Position numbers and translations under genes: made by a program. Shown one piece after another: positions 27,801 to 39,031 of a DNA stretch of 64,000 nt. The notes under the pieces were generated by a model. The model worked only from the letters and a program-made list of their open reading frames with translations. It was not told where the DNA came from and did no database searches. The stretch comes from Rostratula benghalensis (lineage: Eukaryota > Chordata > Aves > Charadriiformes > Rostratulidae), in assembly GCA_013399305.1 (NCBI GenBank), contig VXAI01000189.1, positions 1,355,323 to 1,419,322 of the forward strand. The letters are read 5' to 3'. Each line of letters starts with the position of its first letter. Position 1 is the first letter of the stretch.

Positions 27801-30800
27801 TCCCTCTTGGCAAGCCCCACCTCACACTACATTCATTTTCCCTGAAGTTTCACCCACCATATTGTGGGCTTCAGCTTCACCAGTGGTTTCAGATCCCAAG
27901 TTCCTCCTGTGGTTTCAAAGCCTCAGACTGAAGTTGAAAACACAGAGCTCAGCTGTTTATATACAAAATCAAATACGTAACCACTCTGATGAAACAAGAC
28001 CCAACCTGGATTTCCACTGGGCATTAGCATAACTTATATTCGTTGCTTTTGGCTAGGAACATTAGAAAGCCCCCCCAACACAAAGGAATGCAAGGGCTTT
28101 GAAAAGACTATGTTTTAAATACCACAGATGACAACTGCAATGATTCAAAAAATGAAATCAATTTATCATTAGCCATTAATTACCCAATAGCTCTAGTTTC
28201 TCCTTATGCTTCATGTAGCTTAGATTTTTGCATAATTAGGATGAAAAACGGAGACAGAGTGGGTCTTGCATTTAAATGACATGAAGCCAGTATTTGCTTC
28301 TCAGAAAACTGTGGTAAAGATTTTCAGGAGGACAAAAAGTTTAGGAGGCTTGAGTCAGGGAAAGGAAAAGCAAGTAAGCAGGGAAGCTTTGATCTCTTTT
28401 AAATGGAGAGAAACTCATCATAGGACAATTTGAAGTTGTAGGGACTCAAGCGTTTTGTTTTGTCAACTGTTTTTGCACAAAGCTCCAAACGTTGTAAAAA
28501 TCTGTTTTCCTTCACACCTAGCGTCGCTATGAGCTATATCGTAACCACATTCACAGTGTGTTAGAGCCTGCCTCAGGGTTCCTTCGCAGCAGGTTTCAGC
28601 TGGAATATTTTCTTTTTGGTGCTTTGGTGTTTTGTTTTATATTTTTTTTTCCATAATAATAACTCCATTCAAGTGGAACAATCATTATAAAAAATTATCA
28701 CAAGCCATCTTGGACAGAAAAATCCTGAAACAATAAACATGCAGAATGTCTTGCAATAAGCATGTTGAAAAGGATTGAGGCTGGATAACTGCTTGGAGCC
28801 ACACTTTGGATTATGCCTGTTCCTAGGGTTGGTTGACATTTGGTAGCAAAAGAGCATCAGTTTCCAGATGTGGCAGCTGAGGAAGGGTCTTGGTTACAGT
28901 CATCTTGAAAGCAGATGCTGTGAATTCCACTCCACCTCTGGCAAAGGTCTGCATCCCTGCTTGGGACCCTCAGGCCAAAGCCCCCCATCCCCCGGGCCAG
29001 CATGTAGCAACTGCAGCGCTGGGCATGCAGACCCCTGTGTACCTTGCTCGGGCAGTAGCCATGGCCCAGTCCCTCTCTGGAGGAAGCCTCAACAAGTCCA
29101 GGGTGGGCAGTTTTGGGGGAGGATTGGGTACAGAGACATAGGCCACCTTGGTAAGTGATGGTGGGTTGGGTGGCTTCTGGGCAAGGATGTGCCCACTTCA
29201 TCGTTCGGTGCAGGGTGCTGGCAGCTGAATACCTTTTGTGATAACTCAATTAACTGAGAAGAAAGCACAACAGCATTAGGATAAGTAACAAAAGCCTTTA
29301 AATTATGAATGCAATTCCTTTATGCTGATTGTTGCTAACCTCTCAAAGGAGTTTGTCATTTGCTGTTGTCTCCGAGTGGAACATATTCCCCTCCTCTTCC
29401 TCACTCTGACCCCACACATCTGAGCAGAACATGGCCATGCCCTTCTCAGATCTTCCCAATCCGCTCGGTTTTCCCAGTTGGCACAATAGGGTGCCTACCT
29501 TGCACTTCTTAATATTAGTCTTTTTTTCTGAGTCATAAAATGCTGAAAGGAAGCTCCAGTGCCTTGGAACGATCTTTATGTCAAAGAAATGGCCACAGGT
29601 TTGCGTGCTAACAACTGAGCGGCAACTTCCCAACCTGGAAGGGGCTTTGCACAGAGGTGTAGCTCTGCGGGGGGGCTCCCAGGAGGTGAGCAGGGCAGGG
29701 GGTGAAGAGCTAGTACAGACCTCCAACTGGCTGTTTGCAGAATGGATCAGTCTGACCCAGAGCACCACTGGGGCCGTGGCTTCTCTGTGCTAACATGTGT
29801 TGAATACAGTAACACTTGAGGTACGGTTCTTGCTCCAACGTTTCTCTGTGCTTGGTCATGCAGACTGTGGAGATGGGGCTGTGTGCAGGATATAGCACCA
29901 TGAGTGGGATCTGTGAGGGAATCTGTTTAGAAATTGCCATTTCTTTTTAAGTTATCTGCTCCGAAGAGGAGCCTTGGTGATGGATAAATGGAGGAAAGAA
30001 GCTGGGGGAACTGGCAAGGGCAGCTGGGAAGGTTTCACATTCCTCTGCCATTTAAAGATAGTTAGGCACATAGTCCTTCAGGAAACACAGATAGAGGTTG
30101 TTTTCCCTCTGATATACTAAATTTTCCCCTGGTATTCTGCTGGGAGTGCTTCACAGCATTCTAAGGGGGCCCAGGTGGCAAGGGGCCTTGGTGTCCATTG
30201 CATGACAGCCACTGGGTGATATGCGAAGGGTCAGACTGAGCTGTGTGTAAGAGTACTAGTTATGACTCATTTGGCTGTTTACTAAAAACCTCTGTTATGT
30301 GAGTTTCAAGCCACTTCCTCATTTCTAGATTGCTGCCGTGTCCAATGTTTGGCAGGCTTCAAAAAAACTGAGCCCTTGCTGAAAAACATATGGCTGGTGT
30401 TTTAGGTTCTTGCTTGGCTGCAAGGCAGGAGCCTGTGCAGGAGGAGGGGGGTTGTCTCTTCTTGCAGCTTTTGGGGTGGGAGCCTCTGCCTTCATGCCTT
30501 GCACATCCTGGGGTGGGTGGCAAGGTTGGAAACTGCAGAGAAGATCCTGGGATGCAAAGATCCTGGGCTAAAAGGAAAGGCAACCGGGGCCAGAACGCAA
30601 TACAGGAAATATGCAATGGCATCCATGAATCCAGAACTTAGGTGTAAGTGTGTATGAAGAGACAGCAGTTGAATACCACAGTGGGAAAAGGGAGCAGAAA
30701 CTACTCAGCAAAGTTGAATACATAGATTTTACGCCAGGAAGCAAGGCTTTGATAACCTTCAGTCCCATGTTTTGGCATCTTTGGTATGAACCTGGTCTTC

Positions 30801-32871
30801 AGGATGTGATGTAGCCCTCCCTTGTGCAAGGTGTCCCACAACAGCGTTCCCCTGAGCAAGGAGAGGAGCTTCATTAGTCACCCTCTGATTCTGGAGAAGC
30901 TGAAAAGGGACTGTCTGTGCCCTAGTGACCTCTTTCTGTCCTCTCACTAAGCTTTACCAGGGAGCCAATACTAGTCCAAAGTGCTGTGCATAAGGCACAG
31001 GCTCTCATTCATTGCAGTGATGGTGTTTGCACGTTACTCATTCTCAGGCTGATGCAAATACCTCCATAGACAGATTTTAGCAAAGTATTTCTTAGTGAAA
31101 TAGTGTCTGATACTAGATTACCATCCGGAGATTAGTGGTGGACTGCACTAACAGATGAATTTTGTGCCTGCATTTGACAGCCTATTAAAGTATTAATTAT
31201 TTTGTGCCTAAAGCCCAAGCCTGGCTTTTTTAAGGGGAGCAGAATGCCTGTGTTGTGCCCACAGGGCAACCTCTTCCAGACTCCGCTTTGGACATTTCTG
31301 TCAAAATAAAGATATGGACACCAAGAGGAATGGCTCTTTCACACTCTTTGTATTAGAGAAATCTGAGCGTTACAGGATCCCTCGGTCCTGGTTTCCTCGG
31401 TGTTCCTGTATCAGGTGCAAGCAGTGTTTCTGCTGACGCAGTGTCTTCCGAGTTGTCTCCTGGTGTAGATTGCTGCGTGTTTCACAGGAAAGCGGATGAA
31501 TGATATCAAGTCATTGAGCTTATAAGTAGCACACTGGCAACCTGCCACTAAAATATAAATACATTAAACATACTGAAGGAAATGTTCATTCTGTTGTTTA
31601 GCGTTGGACATGCCCCAGTTAGGTAAATTTAATCTTCTTGAGGGTTGTTGCATTACAGCTGAGTGAGATAGGCAGTTATCTTATTACTGATCTTTCTGTC
31701 ATTCAGGGTTTGTGTTCTGGCACTTGCAGTGTGGAGTGTGCTTGCCCAAGAGTGGTCCTAGGAGTATTTTCCAAGGGAGACAGAGGTGCATAGGGGATCT
31801 GTTAGCACCTCGCAAGGTCGGACCCTTTATCTCAGAAACATTCACGCTCCTTGTCAACCCACCACTACCCACCTCCCGTTGGGCAGAAATGTACGAAGTG
31901 GTCGCCACACCTGTGTTTGTTAGGAAATGTCTGAAACTCGGCCTCATGCCATTTATTTTCTTCCCATGTATTCCTTGTGTTAACTTGCGATATGGGGTTC
32001 TCTGCCGCAGCAACTTCCAAAATCCCTGGCTGTGTCTCTGCTCCTCCGGAGGTCAGGGGCAAGGCTCCTGACGACTCCAGGGTGAGCGGAGGCGGGTGCT
32101 GAGCGTCAGACCCAAGGCCGATTGACTGCATTAAAGAGGAATTTCTCCACTGTTTTCCACGGGTGCTGGGTCAGACCCTCCTGGTGTGATCCCTCAGCAT
32201 TGACTCTTGAGACTAATCCTGATGAGAGCTGGGGAGCTACTCCTGTGCTTAAGCGCTACCAAATCCATCACACTAACAGCGCTAACACTCTGTAGTGGTT
32301 TAGCTCTTCTCTTGGTTGTACAGTGAAGGGAGAGGATGAAGGAGGAAAAGGGAAGCAGAAGAAATAAATGAACAGAGAGGTTTTTTGAGCTGGTTATGAA
32401 GAATGACGATGTCCTATGCAGCCCGCAAGTACTTAAAAAAATAAGACATCGGATGTGTGTTTTACAGATAAGAAAATATTATTTTATTGAATGGAAAGAT
32501 ATATATGTTTCACCTATCACATCTGAACTAATCAGCGTAGGCTTTTAGGAGAAGTCTGTAATTACTCTGAGCATGTCATTAGTTAGATGTAAAATGAATG
32601 ATATTGCTCCATTTTATTACCTCTAGTGATATAGCCATTTGTATCATAAATTCATTGACCTCATCTTAAATGATCAATCCTCTAAGATAGACTCGATTCA
32701 TTAATTCTTAAGTGACATTTTTTCTCCTCTAGTAATTTCCTCTTCGTCGCAGGGACTGTTTTTCTGCCTTTGAGTACGGTATTGCAAAGTGTCATGTTAC
32801 CTGTGTATGACATGCACATTTTATACTTGGATCTTAAATAAGCAGTATAGACTGATTGCTTAGATGGATGG

Positions 32872-33478
32872 AAAGAGAGGCAGAGAGGAATAAAGAAAGA
32901 CAGAAAGAAAGAAAAGAAAAAGAAAGAAAGAAAGAAGGAAAGAAAGAANNNNNNNNNNNNNNNNNNNNNNNNNNNNNNNNNNNNNNNNNNNNNNNNNNNN
33001 NNNNNNNNNNNNNNNNNNNNNNNNNNNNNNNNNNNNNNNNNNNNNNNNNNNNNNNNNNNNNNNNNNNNNNNNNNNNNNNNNNNNNNNNNNNNNNNNNNNN
33101 NNNNNNNNNNNNNNNNNNNNNNNNNNNNNNNNNNNNNNNNNNNNNNNNNNNNNNNNNNNNNNNNNNNNNNNNNNNNNNNNNNNNNNNNNNNNNNNNNNNN
33201 NNNNNNNNNNNNNNNNNNNNNNNNNNNNNNNNNNNNNNNNNNNNNNNNNNNNNNNNNNNNNNNNNNNNNNNNNNNNNNNNNNNNNNNNNNNNNNNNNNNN
33301 NNNNNNNNNNNNNNNNNNNNNNNNNNNNNNNNNNNNNNNNNNNNNNNNNNNNNNNNNNNNNNNNNNNNNNNNNNNNNNNNNNNNNNNNNNNNNNNNNNNN
33401 NNNNNNNNNNNNNNNNNNNNNNNNNNNNNNNNNNNNNNNNNNNNNNNNNNNNNNNNNNNNNNNNNNNNNNNNNNNNNN

Positions 33479-33573
<95 letters not shown>
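32872..33573. repeat. (AAAG)n microsatellite enclosing a 530-N assembly gap
   Basis: AAAG/GAAAG repeats occupy 32872-32948 (imperfect) and 33479-33573 (nearly perfect), flanking an N block at 32949-33478. The whole interval is probably one long tetranucleotide array that the assembly could not span, so the stated gap size may be an estimate. Long frames called across this block on both strands (SFFLSFFL, KKERKKER) are artefacts of the repeat. Confidence 0.95.
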
Positions 33574-35398
33574 GAAGGAAAACATGGATGTAGTAGATCG
33601 GCATTTCTCACTGACATGAACTTCAACACTTTGAGATGTTGCAGAAAATCAATGAGACAGGTATTTGGTCCATCCAGGACATTTAGAGGAACAGAATTGC
33701 TGCCTTTAATTTCTGTGGCTTTAATTAATTTTAGCGATAAAATATACAGAACGGTCTGTGATTAATATGTGAGGGAGGCAGGCAGACTTCAGAGTTTCTT
33801 GTACCTCAGTGAATTATTGAAAACAGCAAAAATCAGTAGAGAATTTCTAAGCAGGATTTCTAAATCTTTTCCCAAGGAAGAGAAAATATTTGTTTAGCTA
33901 GAGGTGACATAGGCACCCACTTGAGATAAACAAATCAATACAGCAATAAAACACTGAATTATTTAAGTGAATTTTTCAGCTGATAACTAATAAAAATTAA
34001 ATTATTAGAAATTATTAGAAAAAATGCCATGACATTTTGGGGGTCTGTATTTTTATTTCGGTCAGTTTAATTTAAGGCACCGGGGGGGCTCTTCCTAGAA
34101 ATATAAGGGGGCTGGGTTTTCTCTCTCGTATTTCTCGGGTGCTTCTTTGGCAGCAGGCTTACAAGTTGGTTTGCTTCCTTTGTCCCAAAGGAAGGGCAAG
34201 ATGGTGCAAGCTGCACCATCCCAGGACTAAATCAGGGAAGCAGCTGCATTTGAAGTCCTGCCCCATCCCTGAGATCAGCCTTCAGGACTGGTCTCCTCCT
34301 CATCTTTCTCCTGCAAGCAGACATTGTTTTCGTGGGTGATGGGCCATGGTGGGTTTCATTCTTTCCCTAGCCTTCCTTGGGGACCCACTGGGAGCTCCTG
34401 GTACCTCTTTGTGCAGCTCTTGGGGTACATGAGGAGACCTCTTGCCTCTTTACACAGCCCTTGGGGCAAGAGCATACATACCCTGCAAGTGGCAAAAGGA
34501 CCATTGTGGTTTACCTCCTGGTTGCATGAAAGCAAAAAGATCACAGGACTGAGCTCTTGATCAAAAATTACTTTAAGGTAAATTCAGCAGCTTTAGTGAA
34601 TTAAATAGTACCTTATTAACTGTGGTATAGACTCACAAATTCCCCTTTTGTCTGCTTGGAAAACAGTGGCTAGTCAAAAATTGAGGAGGTCAGTTTTAAG
34701 GTATTTCCATGAGATCACCCTGAGCTGACTTGCCAGGTGGGTGGCAAAAGGCATTCCTATGCCAAATACCTGGGATGGTTCAGTGCCCACTGCTGCATGT
34801 GTGCACTGTTCGTGGTGAGGGGTTGCCCAGCTCCTGTAGAGTCTGCGATGGCCACTGATTTGCCTTCCTCTCAGCACCCCTGCTTCCCATCCACTGTGTA
34901 CTTTGGGGAGCGGGGGTGGCAGTGGAAGGATTTATCTCGACTCTTCTGTGTGATGGACGGTCTTTTTTCTCCATACTTTTTAAAGCACTCATAGTCAGTG
35001 TGTGTTCCATGCAGAACTGGCCCTGTTTGAATGCACCAGGAAATTTTCTTCCTTGCATGGGACATCGTGCTGGAAATACGCCTGTCCTAACGCCGCACGC
35101 ATCGGGCACCACCGGCACCCCCTCTGCTTTATCTCATCTGGCGCCATGTCCATGTGCCCAAGCTAAAAATTTGGGCATTCCCAAGCATCAGGGGTAGCTT
35201 AATAGTTGCTGCTTCTCAAGTAATTATTTAGCTCGATTTAAACGTTGGGATAAAAACTTTGTGGTAGGGAGAAGGAGTGTGTGTGTGTGAGTGGCTGGGG
35301 AGGGGGAGGCAGGGGAGGGAAGCAAATAGCAACCCTCGGTTGGATAACCAAAAGGTTGCAGAGTTAAAATAAACAGGCTAATAGCCACAGCATATAAG

Positions 35399-35439
35399 GG
35401 GTGTGGGTGTGTATATGTGTGTGTATATATATATATTAA
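35399..35439. repeat. (TG)n/(TA)n dinucleotide tract
   Basis: An alternating purine-pyrimidine stretch runs from GTGTGGGTGTGTATATGTGT into TATATATATATA. It is a compound microsatellite with potential for Z-DNA or easy melting, located 1.6 kb upstream of SOBP exon 6. Confidence 0.85.
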
Positions 35440-37042
35440 AGATACATTACTGAAAACTCAAAAATGTCACCACTGTTTATATTAAAGGAAAGCTGAGAGT
35501 TAAATGAGATGGGTAATCAGATGCCCGACATATGTTGTTTGGAATTGTTTATATGGCCAATAGTTATTAAAATTAATTATCCTTTTAATGCAGTCTTTTC
35601 ACAATAATTTTATCTTTTTTTCTTTTCTTTTTTCTTTTTCTTTTTTTTTTTTTTGGTACAAAAGATAGAGTAATTTCAAAACAAGTTAATGTGGGCTATC
35701 CGTTTGGAAAAGGCAGAACAAACAGTACCAGGATGTATTCTGACATGGTCATAGGCTCCACATGCTGATAGAAAGCACCAAAATTCTCTGTCAACGGAAT
35801 ATTTTGAGAACTAATGTAAATGACAAAAATGGGGGTTTTGTGTGTGTAAAATTCTGTCAAAAAAGTAAGGCACTGAAAAATCTGACATCTGTTTATCTGT
35901 TTATAGCTATGGCAAGATTACTCATATTAATTCTTGTTTAAAATGCCATATGAAGGAAAGGCATTTGTGCAAACAAGAGTCATATTTGAATTGTAGATCA
36001 TGTCTTCACCATCTGTGAGAGCTGTTGGTGTTGCAAAATTAATGTGTTAATGAAATCACAATAATTTCTCTGAAGTAATGGATTCTGAAGCCTAGAATGA
36101 CTATTTTTTGAACTTTGGTGTCTAGTGGTTTACAACTGGGAAAACCTTTCACAGCTTAATTAGTTCTGCAGCCTTACTTTAAACGAAATAAAAGAGGCTA
36201 TGCCTTCGCCACACCAATAGTAACACAGAAATGGATTAAATGGAAAGCAGAGAAAACAAAAATGAGCCTGCAACATAAACTTTTTGCCATAGTATTTGAA
36301 AAGTTGCTAAATAGACCCTTGCTTGCCAAGAAGTTTTACTCAGTGACTCGTACACAAGAGTGGGCAAACAGCTCAGGAAATAATTCCAGCCTGCAGTAAC
36401 ATCACAAATTGGGCCTGTTTGAACCTCACACAAATGCCCTAACTATTTCCAAGTTTCTCCTTGGAAGGAAGGGCAAAGGATGAATGGTGCTTTTTGCTTC
36501 ATCATGCCATTTTAAAATACCACACCCTTTCCAGCTTAGTATTTGGTACTCTTAATAGAATATGAAACATGTTAGAGTGGGCTGCAATTCACCAGAAATT
36601 ATTGGCATTCATTTCCAGCAATTTTCTGAGTCCTTTTCCAGTTATCGTTCTCTTTGTGTAGTATGGCATCTCAGTCGGTACCAGTGTGCTTAGATTGCCA
36701 CCGAGGAGTAATCACAGCCATACTCATATACATTTTGTATACTTATATATGCATGTTATAAGAGTTTATGCCAGTTGAGGATTCTCTGTGGTGTGGGTTT
36801 AAGATATATAATGCACTGTATAAGGTAGAAGTGAGATCATGGGAGCCAGAAATGGGAGTGGCATTCAATTCACCAATATTTTGGAGCAGAGAAAGCATAC
36901 TTTTCACAAGCATAACTATTTTTTTTTCTGCTAGAAAAATAATATGAGTATTTAGAAAGCAACTGAAAAATTACTTTTGAAATAAAACTATAAAGAGAGG
37001 ATTGCTATTCTTACCTGATTTGATTTTATTGCTGTGTTGTAG

Positions 37043-38995
37043 GTATGTGACTGGTGTAAGCACATAAGACACACAAAAGAGTATCTGGATTTTGGGGACG
37101 GGGAAAGAAGGCTTCAGTTCTGCAGTGCAAAATGTCTCAATCAGTACAAAATGGACATTTTCTACAAAGAGACACAGGCCAATCTTCCAGCTGGACTGTG
37201 CAGCACATTACATCCTCCAGTCGAAAATAAAGCAGAAGGCACTGGGGTGCAGCTGCTGACTCCAGATTCTTGGAATATACCGCTAGCAGATGCTCGGAGA
37301 AAAGCCCCATCCCCAGCGTCTGCAGCTGGCCAAATTCAAGGTCCTGGACCATCAGCGTCAACCACTGCCTCTCCGTCTGACACTGCCAACTGCTCTGTCA
37401 CTAAAATCCCCACACCAGTTCCCAAACCTATTCCCATCAGTGAGAATCCAAATATTCCACCAGTTTCTGTCCAGCCACCTGCTAGCATTGTGCCTCCAAT
37501 TGGTGTCCCACCTCGCAGTCCTCCCATGGTGATGACAAACCGTGGGCCAGTTCCTCTGCCCATATTCATGGAACAGCAAATTATGCAGCAAATCCGTCCA
37601 CCATTTATTCGTGGGCCGCCTCACCATGCCTCAAATCCTAACAGCCCTCTGTCAAATCCAATGATTCCTGGAATCGGTCCCCCACCAGGTGGTCCCAGAA
37701 ATATGGGTCCCACCTCTAGCCCCATGCACAGGCCAATGCTTTCCCCTCATATCCATCCCCCCACAACACCTACCATGCCTGGGAATCCTCCAGGCTTGTT
37801 GCCACCTCCCCCTCCCGGAGCTCCTTTGCCCAGTCTTCCCTTTCCCCCTGTCAGCATGATGCCAAATGGTCCTATGCCTATGCCACAGATGATGAACTTC
37901 GGATTGCCATCCCTTGCCCCGCTGGTGCCACCCCCGACTCTACTAGTGCCATATCCTGTCATTGTCCCTTTGCCTGTCCCCATCCCCATTCCCATCCCCA
38001 TCCCTCACATCAACGACTCCAAACCCCCCAATGGCTTCTCCAGCAACGGTGAAAGCTTCATTCCAAGTACCTCCAGTGAGACGCCTGGGGCAAAGCCAAC
38101 CAATAGCTCTTCATCCCCTCGAGAGTCAAAGCAAGGATCGTCTAAATCCTCTGACTCGTCACCGAGCTGCTCAGGCCAGTCCCTAAATCAAGCTCAAGTG
38201 CTTCAGGAGCACAGTAAAAATGAAGTTGTTGACTTGACTGTCAGACCTAGTAGTCCAGTGAACAGTAAATTTGGGTTCCCCAGTGTGCTACAGGGTCCAC
38301 AGGACGGTGTGATAGACCTAACAGTAGGCCACCGGTCTAGGCTGCACAATGTTATCCACAGGGCTTTACATGCCCAGGTGAAAGTTGAACGTGAACCGAA
38401 CAGTGTTGTAAATCTGGCTTTTGGTAGCTCAGACAAAAGGAACTGCAGTGACTGCAGGGACAACTGCAGCCCAGTTGACTCAAAAACATTACCATGCAGT
38501 GATGGAGCTCACTGCTGTGCTGTCTCCTTGCCCTCTGGCACGCCGGGACTGGAAGCTGGTGCAGCGGTGTGCAACGTCATTGTGAATGGCACGAAGAGCA
38601 CGGAGGGTTCCAAGAACCCAGAGCCGCCCCAGGAGCTGAAAAAGCCCCAGCCCCCAGAAGAGCTGGGGGTAAGTGAGCTGGAATCTGTTAAGGAGAACAA
38701 CTGCGCATCAAACTGCCACCTCGAGGGAGATGCTGGCAAGAAGACTGGGGAAGAGCCCCTTGCTGGGGGAGACAAACAGGACCCGAACCTTAACAATCCA
38801 GCAGATGAGGACCATGCATATGCTTTGCGGATGCTGCCCAAGACAGGTTGTGTGATCCAGCCTGTGCCAAAACCAGCAGAAAAGACTGCTATTGCACCGT
38901 GCATTATCTCAACGCCAATACTCAGCACAGGGCCAGAGGATCTGGAGCCACCATTGAAAAGGAGGTGTCTCCGAATTCGAAATCAGAATAAGTAA
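37043..38995 (+). CDS. SOBP: SOBP exon 6: second FCS zinc finger, proline-rich region, SIMs and C-terminus
   Basis: This large exon encodes 650 codons of sine oculis-binding protein homolog. It starts behind TTGTAG (37042) in phase 0, well before the internal ATG at 37151, which is not the gene's start. Residues below are numbered from the start of exon 5. Residues 34-63 form the FCS-type zinc finger, C-x2-C-x21-C-x3-C (CDWC ... FCSAKC). From about residue 100 to 360 the chain is strongly proline-rich, including [20 protein letters not shown] and a (PI)n run at 37979-38005. Then come two SUMO-interacting motifs, VVDLTV (38225-38242) and VIDLTV (38309-38326), the sumoylation consensus VKVE (38378-38389), and a basic tail [16 protein letters not shown] is a nuclear protein; its Drosophila homolog binds the SIX protein Sine oculis, and vertebrate Sobp binds Six1. 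Mouse mutants (Jackson circler) have cochlear defects, and a human nonsense variant causes a syndrome with intellectual disability. An in-frame TAA is at 38993-38995. Confidence 0.97.
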   Translation, partial: VCDWCKHIRHTKEYLDFGDGERRLQFCSAKCLNQYKMDIFYKETQANLPAGLCSTLHPPVENKAEGTGVQLLTPDSWNIPLADARRKAPSPASAAGQIQGPGPSASTTASPSDTANCSVTKIPTPVPKPIPISENPNIPPVSVQPPASIVPPIGVPPRSPPMVMTNRGPVPLPIFMEQQIMQQIRPPFIRGPPHHASNPNSPLSNPMIPGIGPPPGGPRNMGPTSSPMHRPMLSPHIHPPTTPTMPGNPPGLLPPPPPGAPLPSLPFPPVSMMPNGPMPMPQMMNFGLPSLAPLVPPPTLLVPYPVIVPLPVPIPIPIPIPHINDSKPPNGFSSNGESFIPSTSSETPGAKPTNSSSSPRESKQGSSKSSDSSPSCSGQSLNQAQVLQEHSKNEVVDLTVRPSSPVNSKFGFPSVLQGPQDGVIDLTVGHRSRLHNVIHRALHAQVKVEREPNSVVNLAFGSSDKRNCSDCRDNCSPVDSKTLPCSDGAHCCAVSLPSGTPGLEAGAAVCNVIVNGTKSTEGSKNPEPPQELKKPQPPEELGVSELESVKENNCASNCHLEGDAGKKTGEEPLAGGDKQDPNLNNPADEDHAYALRMLPKTGCVIQPVPKPAEKTAIAPCIISTPILSTGPEDLEPPLKRRCLRIRNQNK

Positions 38996-39031
38996 AGGTT
39001 TGTGTAATCACTAATGCCTTCTGTGTGAGTA
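38990..39031 (+). promoter_or_regulatory. SOBP: candidate splice donors at the end of SOBP exon 6
   Basis: Three possible 5' splice sites lie close together. GTAAAG at 38992 overlaps the last lysine codon and the TAA stop. GTTTGT at 38998 lies 3 bp after the stop. GTGAGT at 39025 has the best intronic consensus. Splicing the first to the acceptor at 55387 would read on as AAG AAT GCT CGC TGA, giving a C-terminus of K-N-A-R with the stop at 55398-55400. The other two leave the protein ending in RNQNK, which is the C-terminus I recall for mammalian SOBP. The sequence alone does not decide. Confidence 0.5.

Larger units (their letters stand above)
1560..37042 (+). other. SOBP: SOBP intron 5
   Basis: This 35.5-kb intron has a GTAAGA donor at 1560 and a TTGTAG acceptor ending at 37042. 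Apart from the repeats listed separately I see no exon, RNA gene or other gene in it. Open frames here are short and unrelated to known families. Several AT-rich, repeat-poor stretches with TAAT cores look like conserved non-coding elements: about 3300-3610, 9085-9300, 10620-10990, 19040-19260, 28100-28250 and 35505-35610. That reading rests on texture alone, without alignment. Large introns of developmental genes commonly hold enhancers. Confidence 0.85.

Noticed and set aside
32682..33629. Frames of 241-315 codons on both strands
   Set aside because: They run through 530 N and an AAAG repeat; the readable residues are repeat-encoded only.
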